Source of the DNA: Allobrachymonas sp.
GTDB taxonomy: Bacteria; Pseudomonadota; Gammaproteobacteria; Burkholderiales; Burkholderiaceae_C
Length of the DNA: 13,670 nt
Direction: 5' to 3'
Assembly (NCBI GenBank): GCA_012036375.1
Contig: JAAUOI010000045.1
Location: forward strand, 1 to 13,670
In this document: piece by piece, positions 7,812-13,670 of the stretch
Layout of the letters: each line of letters starts with the position of its first letter
Position numbering within the stretch: the stretch's first letter is position 1
Notes under the pieces: generated by a model
What the model saw: the letters and a program-made list of their open reading frames with translations, nothing else
Database searches by the model: none
What the model was told of the DNA's origin: nothing
Translations under genes and position numbers: made by a program

Positions 7812-8898
7812 ATGACCCTCAGTCTATTTGGCAGCGAAGAGCTCGATGTACAACTTCGCCCTCGACCGAAATCCCCCGCCGCTGTGGCGATCAAACTTGC
7901 AATCCAGTCGGAAGAAACGCATGGATTGGCGCGAAGCTTGCCGCCAAGCGTCTATTTAGGCACTTCGTCTTGGACTTTCCCTGGCTGGGCTGGTCTGGTG
8001 TGGGATCAGCCCTACGCAGAGACGAAGCTCTCCAAAGATGGCTTGCATGCTTACAGTCAGCATCCGCTTTTGCGCACCGTGAGTTTGGATCGCGCGTTTT
8101 ACCGGCCGATGACAGTGGCGCACTATGCGAAACTCGCCTCTCAGGTGAGCGACGATTTTCGCTTTGTGGTGAAAGTGCCGAGCATGATCAGCGATGCGCT
8201 GATTCGCCGCACTGAAGGGGATGGGGCAGGGCAGGGCTTGCAAAGCAATCCGCATTTTCTGGATGCAAGCTTGTTTCAAGAAGTGTGTCTTCAACCTGTG
8301 CTGCAAGGCTTAGGCGGCAAGTTGGGTGCACTCGTGCTGCAAATGAGTCCGCTGCCTGTTTCGATGCTTTCCAAAAGTGCAATTTTTAAGCTTTTTGAGG
8401 CTCTAGCCGGCATATTATCTGCGCAGAGTGCTATTAAATATGTAGTGGCTGATGCCATCTTGGCGATTGAATTACGCAACGCAGAGCTGATCCAAACGCC
8501 TTATCGTGATGCGTTGATCGCTCTTCTTAAAAGCGCATGGCGCCACTTACTGCCTCGCAGGCCACGCCAAGATGCCGCCGCTTGAAGAGCAGTTGCCGAT
8601 TCTGCGCAAGCTGTGGCCGGGGCCACTCGTGTGCCGCTGGAATTTGCATGCCAAGCATGGCAGTTTCGGATACGAGCAGGCGAAGTCAAGCTACGCGCCA
8701 TTTGACCAACTCGTTGATGAAGATCTTGCTACGCGCACCACGCTCGCTCGCGTGATCGCTGGCACAGTCAGAGGCGGCCAGCAAGCCTTCGTCACGATCA
8801 ATAACAAAGCTGAAGGCTCAGCGCCGCTGTCTGTGAAAAAGTTGGCAATGAAGTGGTGCGGCGCTTGTCCCAATGAATTCGCTGCTTGCTTTCCGTAA
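7812..8898 (+). CDS. DUF72 (YecE-like) family protein, one frameshift
   Basis: Soluble TIM-barrel-like protein family of unknown function. Family marks: an N-terminal lead with SLFG, YLGTSSWTFPGWAGLVW, the SLDRAFYRPM segment, FRFVVKVPSM, LAIELRN and the C-terminal PLVCRWNLH, GSFGYE and FVTINNKAEGSAP. The frame breaks near LLKSAW. Reading AAAA at 8529-8532 as AAA gives LLKAHGATYCLAGHAKMPPL and joins both halves into one 361-residue protein of typical length for the long Burkholderiales form. Probably a sequencing error. Residues about 199-215 (AGILSAQSAIKYVVADA) come from a dispersed repeat copy just before the conserved LAIELRN strand. There is no Shine-Dalgarno before the ATG; a TAAAAT at 7800-7805 would place transcription start at or next to the ATG. 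Neighbours: divergent from the EEP operon, with the DEP gene 54 bases downstream. Confidence 0.85.
8404..8456 (+). repeat. Dispersed repeat copy B, inside the DUF72 gene
   Basis: Begins TAGCCGGCATATTATCTGCG, then CAGAGTGCTATTAAAT, and ends with ATGCC, which pairs with the GGCAT near the left side as outer inverted ends (8409-8413 with 8452-8456). The core matches copy A at about 27 of 30 positions and copy C at 25 of 30. Translated on the plus strand as AGILSAQSAIKYVVADA. Confidence 0.75.
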
Positions 8899-8952
8899 GA
8901 AAGCTTGATCATTGATCGACACATCAGTCATTCAAGTTGACTGGCTCAATTC

Positions 8953-9981
8953 ATGAAAACCCCTAACGTTTATCTGGCATTGCCGCATGATGCGGCCAAA
9001 AAATCCGCGCGTGCATTGATCATGGCGATGGGTTTGTTGCCCACTGAATTGATCGATAAACCACAGGCACTCAAGTGCTTGGTTGAAAAAATGTTGGCAG
9101 AACCGCAGTCCGGTGCCTTGCTGGATTTGCGCAGTTTGCCTCAAGCAGCGCGTCATGTGTTGCACTTGAGTGAGCAGTTACCTCTGGAGATCAAGAAGCG
9201 CGTGGTCTTGCTGCGACACGATCAAGGCGCTATGTGGCCGATTGATCGTCAGTGGATTCAAGAGCTAGGTTTTGCAGAGTTGTTGGCGGAGGTGGATGCG
9301 AGCGCGATGCTTGCAGCGCCTGAGCATCTGCCCGCGTTACTCGCGCAATGGACGGGGCAAGCTGCGCTGTCTGCACAACAGCTCGGGGGGCATTTTTCGG
9401 CGATGAATCTTCGTCCCGATCCTGCCAGCTCGCGCGGCCTGATTCGTCTGCACACTGCGATGAGTGCGGAGAGCTTGACGCAGGCTTTGATGGCGCACGT
9501 TAAATCGATTGATCGCACCCATCGATTCAAAACCTACAACGCCTGCTTCTTGGGTGATGAGGCGACGCAGTGGCTGTCGCAGCATTTTCGCTCTAGCTCA
9601 AGAGTGGCAGTGCAACTGGGGCAAGCGCTGCTTCAGTTGGGATTGGTGCACCACGTCATGCACGAGCACGAATTTGAAAATCAAGCGTTTTTCTATCGCG
9701 CTGATGCCACGCAGACCGGCACGCATGTGCATTTAGGAAAGCTTTTTATAGAGCTGACCAGCCCACAGGGGTTGATGGTGCAGGACAGAAGCTATCACGG
9801 CACAAGCTATTCGCAGTGCTGGGTGGGCGCTGAAGCGGTGGATTGGTTACACATCAAAAAGAAACTGCCAAGGCACGAAGCAGAAAATTTGCTCAATCGC
9901 TTACTCAGCTTTGGTTTGATTGAGCACGTGCTACAGGAGCACCGGGTGAAAGATGAGAATTATTTTTACCGCTTCAGGTAG
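8953..9981 (+). CDS. Tandem DEP-domain protein with possible degenerate receiver domain
   Basis: 342 residues, soluble, no membrane segment or signal peptide. DEP domain 1 covers about 176-249 (RTHRFKTYNACFLGDEATQW, then LGQALLQLGLVHHV and FFYRA) and DEP domain 2 about 270-341 (YSQCWVGAEAVDWL, LLSFGLIEHV, ENYFYRF). DEP domains in known proteins mediate membrane or protein docking in signalling. Residues 1-115 look like an alternating alpha/beta fold with ALLDLRSLP (55-63) and RVVLLRHD (83-90), which recalls strands 3 and 4 of a response-regulator receiver. The acidic pocket at the N-terminus and the usual lysine are missing, so it would be a pseudo-receiver; this is inference. The start ATG has only a weak ribosome site. 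It ends just before a strong terminator. Function unknown. Confidence 0.8.
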   Translation: MKTPNVYLALPHDAAKKSARALIMAMGLLPTELIDKPQALKCLVEKMLAEPQSGALLDLRSLPQAARHVLHLSEQLPLEIKKRVVLLRHDQGAMWPIDRQWIQELGFAELLAEVDASAMLAAPEHLPALLAQWTGQAALSAQQLGGHFSAMNLRPDPASSRGLIRLHTAMSAESLTQALMAHVKSIDRTHRFKTYNACFLGDEATQWLSQHFRSSSRVAVQLGQALLQLGLVHHVMHEHEFENQAFFYRADATQTGTHVHLGKLFIELTSPQGLMVQDRSYHGTSYSQCWVGAEAVDWLHIKKKLPRHEAENLLNRLLSFGLIEHVLQEHRVKDENYFYRFR

Positions 9982-10004
9982 CTTTTGCCAGCCGAACTTT
10001 CAGA

Positions 10005-10024
10005 CGCCTGCTAGGCGCTTTTTT
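10005..10024 (+). terminator. Intrinsic terminator after the DEP gene
   Basis: A perfect 5-base-pair stem (CGCCT, loop GCT, AGGCG at 10005-10017) is followed after one C by six T (10019-10024), 23 bases after the DEP stop. It ends plus-strand transcription before the convergent prmA end. Confidence 0.8.
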
Positions 10025-10035
10025 CGGTCGCTTTC

Positions 10036-10935
10036 TCAGTCGATTTTTCCGCCCATCAAAATCCAGCCGTCTTCGCTGTCCAAGACTTTCAGTTGAATAT
10101 GCGGCGCATAGGCGGCCTTGAGTTCGTCTTCTTGCCGATCCAAAATGCCCGCGAGTACGAGATGACCGCCTGGAGCGATGTGGCCGGTGAGCAGCGGCGC
10201 GAGAACCTTCAGCGGTGTGGCCAAGATGTTGGCCAGCACGACTTGATAGCTGTTGGGAGAGGCAGGAATTTCGTTGGGTAAGCCGGCGTTCAAACTGACT
10301 TGGTTGGCAGCGGCATTGTCTCGGGTGGACTGCACGGCGGCTTCGTCAATGTCGATTGCATCAATATGCGCTGCGCCATAAAGCGCCGCGCCAATCGCCA
10401 AGATGCCGCTACCGCAGCCGTAATCGAGCACGCGCTGCTTTTGCAACGCCGCTTCATTGTGCGCAATCCAGCGCAGACACATGCGTGTGGTCGGGTGCGT
10501 GCCGGTGCCGAAAGCCAAGCCGGGATCAAGTGTGATGATTTTGCTCGCACCGGCTGGCTTGTCATGCCAAGTCGGGACGATCCAAAACTCGGGCGTGATT
10601 TCCACCGGTGCGAATTGCGATTGCGTCAGACGCACCCAGTCTTGGTCGGCGACTTCGCTGAGGACAAGCATCTTCGATTGTGAGAAAAAGTCTTGAGCAG
10701 CCAGCGTGGATTGTGCGTCAAGTGCTATTTCTTTCGTAGCAAATAAGCCTTTAATCACCGAGCGCTGCCAGCCCGCCTTGGGCGGCGGCATGCCCGGCTC
10801 GCCAAACAGGGCTTGCTCCATGGGCGTGGCCGCATCGGCATCTTCCACGCTCACAGACAAGGCATCAAGCGCCTCCAAAGCTTCGCTGACGATTTCTACC
10901 GAATCTTCCGGGCAGAGCAGGGCGAGTTCGTACAT
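10036..10935 (-). CDS. prmA: Ribosomal protein L11 methyltransferase
   Basis: SAM-dependent enzyme that methylates ribosomal protein L11. 299 residues, the usual length. The N-terminal L11-recognition domain is followed by the methyltransferase core: FGTGTHPTT (142-150), the SAM-binding DYGCGSGILAIGA (171-183), acidic DAIDID (192-197) and the substrate motif NILATPL (236-242). All motifs are intact. The start is the ATG at 10933-10935, five bases after the accC stop; the frame can extend to 10965, but the extra residues overlap accC and are not family-like. Residues about 65-75 (FATKEIALDAQ) overlap a partial copy of the dispersed repeat, in a linker of the N-terminal domain. Third gene of accB-accC-prmA, an arrangement common in Burkholderiales; transcripts run towards the terminator region at 10005-10024. 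Confidence 0.95.
   Translation of the reverse strand: MYELALLCPEDSVEIVSEALEALDALSVSVEDADAATPMEQALFGEPGMPPPKAGWQRSVIKGLFATKEIALDAQSTLAAQDFFSQSKMLVLSEVADQDWVRLTQSQFAPVEITPEFWIVPTWHDKPAGASKIITLDPGLAFGTGTHPTTRMCLRWIAHNEAALQKQRVLDYGCGSGILAIGAALYGAAHIDAIDIDEAAVQSTRDNAAANQVSLNAGLPNEIPASPNSYQVVLANILATPLKVLAPLLTGHIAPGGHLVLAGILDRQEDELKAAYAPHIQLKVLDSEDGWILMGGKID
10711..10741 (+). repeat. Dispersed repeat copy D (partial), inside prmA
   Basis: Shares TGCG, then AGTGCTAT, then GTAGC with the right-hand part of the other copies but lacks the GCCGGC half. On the minus strand it is read ATKEIALDAQ within PrmA, in the same frame relation as copy A, read TIKFIALCAE in the ligase. Weaker than the other copies. 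Confidence 0.45.
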
Positions 10936-10940
10936 GATGG

Positions 10941-12289
10941 TCAGCGCTTGCGCAGCTTCATCCACTCTTCGAGGTAGTGAATATTGGTGCCGCCCAAAAT
11001 AAAGTTAGCTTCGGCAAACAACTCGCGATGCAGAGGAATATTGGTTTTGATGCCCTCGATCACGGTTTCATCGAGCGCCGTGCGCATGCGCAAAATCGCT
11101 TGCTCGCGCGTGGGGGCGTGCACGATGATTTTGCCGATCATGCTGTCGTAATTGGGCGGGACGAAATAATTTGTGTAGGCATGCGAATCCACGCGCACGC
11201 CTGGGCCGCCCGGCGGATGCCACAAACTGATACGCCCGGGGCTGGGCATGAAACTAAACGGGTCTTCCGCATTCACTCGGCATTCCATCGCATGGCCTTT
11301 GAACTCGATCTGGCGCTGAGTAAATGGAAGCTTCTCACCAGCGGCCACGCGGATTTGGGTTTGCACAATATCGATGCCAGTGATCAGCTCCGTGACAGGA
11401 TGCTCCACCTGCACACGGGTGTTCATCTCAATAAAGTAAAACTCGCCGTTTTCATAGAGAAATTCAAACGTGCCTGCGCCTCGGTAGCCGATTTTTTGCA
11501 GGCGGTGGCACAGCGGTCGCCAATTCTTTCAATCAACTTGCGTGCAATACCCGGCGCTGGCGCTTCTTCGATGATTTTTTGGTGGCGCCGCTGCATGGAG
11601 CAATCGCGCTCACCCAAATACACGGCGTTTTTGAAGGTGTCGGCCAGAATTTGAATTTCGATATGGCGCGGGTTCTGCAAGAACTTTTCCATATAGACAT
11701 TCGGATTACCAAAGGCTGCACCGGCTTCGGCTTTGGTCATTTGCACAGCATTGATCAGCGCTGCTTCAGTGTGCACCACGCGCATGCCGCGCCCACCGCC
11801 GCCGCCAGCGGCTTTGATGATGACGGGATAGCCCACTTTTTTGGCAATGGCTTTGATCGAAGCCGCATCATCGGGCAGTGCGCCCTCAGAGCCCGGCACG
11901 CAGGGCACGCCCGCGCGAATCATGGCTTGCTTGGCCGAGACCTTGTCGCCCATCATGCGAATCGAATCACCCGTGGGGCCGATGAATTTGAAGCCGGATT
12001 GCTCCACGCGATCCGCAAAGTCCGCGTTTTCGCTCAAAAAGCCGTAGCCCGGGTGAATCGCCTCGGCATCGGTCACTTCGGCGGTCGAAATGATGGCGGG
12101 CATATTCAAGTAGCTTTGCGCCGAGGGCGCGGGACCAATGCACACCGCCTCATCGGCCAGCTTGACATATTTGGCCTCGCGATCCGCCTCTGAGTACACG
12201 ACGACGGATTTCACGCCCAGCTCGCGGCAGGCGCGCTGGATTCTTAGGGCGATCTCGCCTCGGTTGGCAATCAGTATCTTTTTAAACAT
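10941..12289 (-). CDS. accC: Acetyl-CoA carboxylase, biotin carboxylase subunit, one frameshift
   Basis: ATP-grasp enzyme that carboxylates the biotin on AccB, the first half-reaction of acetyl-CoA carboxylase in fatty-acid synthesis. Features: MFKKILIANRGEIALR start, HPGYGFLSEN (79-88), K159, glycine-rich GGGGGRGM (162-169), the ERDCSMQRRHQK segment, and EMNTRVQVEHP in the second part. The raw frame breaks at CKKS. Adding one base to the T6 run at 11492-11497 restores CKKIGYRGAGTFEFLYENGE and joins the halves into 449 residues, exactly the E. coli AccC length. As this gene is normally essential, a sequencing error is far more likely than a pseudogene. It starts 12 bases after the accB stop and ends 5 bases before prmA. 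Confidence 0.93.
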
Positions 12290-12301
12290 GAGCCAGCGCC
12301 T

Positions 12302-12786
12302 TTATTCGATCACGAACAAAGGCTGGCCATATTCCACGGCAGCGCCGTTTTCCACCATGATCTTCTTGATCACGCCGGCTTTGTCGGCCTCGATCTCGTT
12401 CAAAATCTTCATGGCTTCAATGATGCAAATCGTCTCGCCCTCGGCCACGGTATCGCCCACGTCCACAAAAGCCTTTGCGCCAGGGCTCGATGAGCGGTAA
12501 AAGCTGCCCACCATCGGCGATTCACGGTATGGCCAGCCAGCGCCACCACATCGGCAGCAGCTTCCGACAACGCGGGCGCGGCAGGAGCAGCGGAAGCGGG
12601 CGCTTGCATGGCTGGCATCATCTGCATTTGGGGCGCTTGCATCATGGCAGGCGCTGCGCTGTAGGCCACGCCACCCGCTGGGCCTTTGACGATACGCACT
12701 TTGCCTTCAGCTTCCGTGATTTCCAACTCCTGCACCTGAGATTCCGAGACCAAATCGATCAGGGTTTTGAGTTTGCGTAAATCCAT
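12302..12786 (-). CDS. accB: Acetyl-CoA carboxylase biotin carboxyl carrier protein, one frameshift
   Basis: Carries the biotin that shuttles CO2 between AccC and the carboxyltransferase. An N-terminal helix (MDLRKLKTLIDLV), a flexible Ala/Pro/Met-rich linker (about 40-78), then the biotinyl domain with SPMVGSFYR and biotin lysine K127 in EAMKILNEIEAD. The raw frame breaks at GHTVN. Adding one base at 12521-12522 (TT to TTT) gives GHTVKSPMVGSFYR and a 161-residue protein of normal length; I read this as a sequencing error in a normally essential gene. The ATG at 12784-12786 has a good Shine-Dalgarno (GGAG, 12794-12797, spacing 7), so translation starts well here. First gene of accB-accC-prmA; a candidate promoter lies just upstream. 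Confidence 0.93.
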
Positions 12787-12807
12787 GTGTGTACTCCAAC
12801 GATAGTT

Positions 12808-12836
12808 ATTGCATCCGACAATTTCGAGATTGCCAA
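12808..12836 (-). promoter_or_regulatory. Candidate sigma-70 promoter for accB-accC-prmA
   Basis: On the minus strand, TTGGCA (12831-12836; 5 of 6 to the -35 consensus) and TGCAAT (12808-12813; 4 of 6 to the -10 consensus) are separated by 17 bases and lie about 20 bases before the accB ribosome site. Found by eye in the 131-base gap after tlpA; other AT-rich choices exist there. Confidence 0.35.
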
Positions 12837-12917
12837 ATTGAAGATGCGAGTGTAACGCAGATTAAAAACCGTTAACTGTATGCAAAATTGCCTCAAAAGA
12901 AGCGATTGATGGCTATT

Positions 12918-13502
12918 TCAGGCGATTTTCTTGAAATCTGCAATTTGCTGAACTGATAGCTTACCCATGTGCCTCAGGGCAATCGCGCCCGATGAATTGA
13001 TCACCACAGTAAACGGCAACGCGCCCGACAGATTGCCTAGTGTACGCGATAGCTCAATCCCCGCCAAGCCCGCCAGCGGCGTGGGAAAGCTCATCGGCAT
13101 CTTGCTTAAAAACTGATTCGCTGCTTTGGCATTGTCCGCAGCCAATCCCACCATTTGCCAACCAATAGAGGCATTTTCACGGTAAAAGGCATCCAATAAC
13201 GGCATTTCTTCTACACAAGGCGGGCACCAAGTCGCCCAAAAATTCACCACCAGCGGCTTGCCGCGCAACTTGGAAAGTTGGTAAACACCGCCCGAAGGCA
13301 ACTCTGCTTCGAGCGCCCACAAAGCCGCCAAAGCCCCATCTTGCGGTTCAGCGAGACGATATTTCCAAAGCGCCAAGCCGCCACCGACAGCCACACCAGC
13401 CAGCGCTGCGCCGCCGAGCAAAAGCCGGCGGTTCTTTTGTGGTGAAGCTTGCGGCCTTGGCTCAGTTATTGAGGCTGGCGATTCAGAACTTGACTCCATC
13501 AT
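12918..13502 (-). CDS. TlpA-like membrane-anchored thioredoxin-fold protein
   Basis: Thiol-disulfide oxidoreductase expected to face the periplasm. 194 residues: a polar N-terminus (1-26), one membrane anchor or uncleaved signal (about 27-46, LLLGGAALAGVAVGGGLAL), then a thioredoxin fold with the redox-active W92-C93-P-P-C96 and the cis-proline region ALPFTVVI near the C-terminus. By family it reduces periplasmic disulfides, for example in cytochrome c maturation; the partner is not readable. The RR at 25-26 before the anchor lacks the rest of a Tat motif. Two adjacent ATGs (13500-13502, 13497-13499) can start it, without a clear ribosome site. It precedes accB by 131 bases. In related Burkholderiales I recall aroQ between these two genes; here there is none. 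Confidence 0.88.
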   Translation of the reverse strand: MMESSSESPASITEPRPQASPQKNRRLLLGGAALAGVAVGGGLALWKYRLAEPQDGALAALWALEAELPSGGVYQLSKLRGKPLVVNFWATWCPPCVEEMPLLDAFYRENASIGWQMVGLAADNAKAANQFLSKMPMSFPTPLAGLAGIELSRTLGNLSGALPFTVVINSSGAIALRHMGKLSVQQIADFKKIA

Positions 13503-13587
13503 GTGCGTTTCGTGTAGCTGCGGGGCAATAAAAGTCTAGATTGCATCACAGATTCGGCAGTCTGATTGTTCAGCGGGTTTTATGATG

Positions 13588-13614
13588 ATTTTCTGCCTCT
13601 AGGCGGCATAAAAT
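13588..13614. repeat. Inverted repeat (dyad) upstream of tlpA
   Basis: ATTTT-C-TGCC, a 7-base centre, then GGCA-T-AAAAT: nine pairs broken by one mismatch. There is no T run on the outer side of either strand, so it does not look like an intrinsic terminator. It overlaps the left end of repeat copy C and may be part of that element or an operator. Confidence 0.35.
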
Positions 13615-13654
13615 ATGCGCGGAGTGCTATCAAATCGGGAGTTACGTAGATGCT
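13600..13654 (+). repeat. Dispersed repeat copy C, upstream of tlpA
   Basis: Reads TAGGCGGCATAAAATATGCG, then CGGAGTGCTATCAAATC and a right part ending TAGATGCTA. About 25 of 30 core bases match copy B. It is the only copy not inside a sure gene, but on the minus strand the frame through it is open to the window edge (29 codons, stop at 13580-13582). Confidence 0.65.
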
Positions 13655-13670
13655 AAGTTGCCCGCCAGCC

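Noticed and set aside
8899..8952. GATC-containing dyad between DUF72 and the DEP gene as a terminator
   Set aside because: The stem is short and no T run follows; the two genes may well be co-transcribed.
11579..12193. Plus-strand open frame (204 codons) opposite accC
   Set aside because: Composition is that of an antisense shadow and accC is certain on the other strand.
11492..12522. Reading accB and accC as pseudogenes or as genes with programmed frameshifting
   Set aside because: Both breaks are at short homopolymers of 2 and 6, both are cured by one base, there is no slippery-site plus pseudoknot signal that I can see, and five other genes show the same kind of break.

Overview
The window looks like chromosomal DNA of a betaproteobacterium, probably of the order Burkholderiales and perhaps the family Comamonadaceae. 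The reasons are the protein family variants, the accB-accC-prmA block with a TlpA-like gene upstream, and short AT-centred repeats that I recall from Comamonadaceae genomes. No rRNA, tRNA, CRISPR array, prophage or insertion sequence was seen. The DNA is densely coding and mostly on the minus strand.

Layout by position. (1) 1-1899, minus: folE (GTP cyclohydrolase I), a stand-alone BLUF blue-light sensor, a rhodanese with a Tat-like signal, and an EamA transporter cut by the window edge; the spacing suggests one operon. (2) 1996-2883, plus: a 3-hydroxyisobutyrate-dehydrogenase-like reductase, divergent from folE and convergent with the ligase. (3) 2887-7765, minus: a tight four-gene operon transcribed in the order YbhP-like EEP phosphoesterase, clsB-like cardiolipin synthase, metallo-beta-lactamase exonuclease, ATP-dependent DNA ligase. 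It joins the E. coli-type ybhP-clsB pair to the Exo-Lig half of a known bacterial DNA-repair cluster. (4) 7812-9981, plus: a DUF72 (YecE-like) protein and a tandem-DEP protein with a possible degenerate receiver domain, followed by a clear intrinsic terminator. (5) 10036-12786, minus: accB, accC and prmA (first steps of fatty-acid synthesis plus ribosomal protein L11 methylation). (6) 12918-13502, minus: a membrane-anchored TlpA-like thioredoxin, then about 170 bases with no sure gene.

Two patterns cut across the genes. First, seven of fifteen genes, including the normally essential accB and accC, have a single-base frameshift that is cured by changing one short homopolymer by one base. I read these as sequencing or assembly errors and annotate each as one gene. 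Second, a 30-55 base imperfect repeat occurs five times in both orientations. Four copies lie inside protein-coding sequence (ligase, exonuclease tail, DUF72, PrmA), and within each orientation they are read in a fixed frame, so they add short peptide inserts without breaking the host gene. This behaves like an in-frame palindromic element of the Rickettsia RPE kind and is the most unusual feature of the window.
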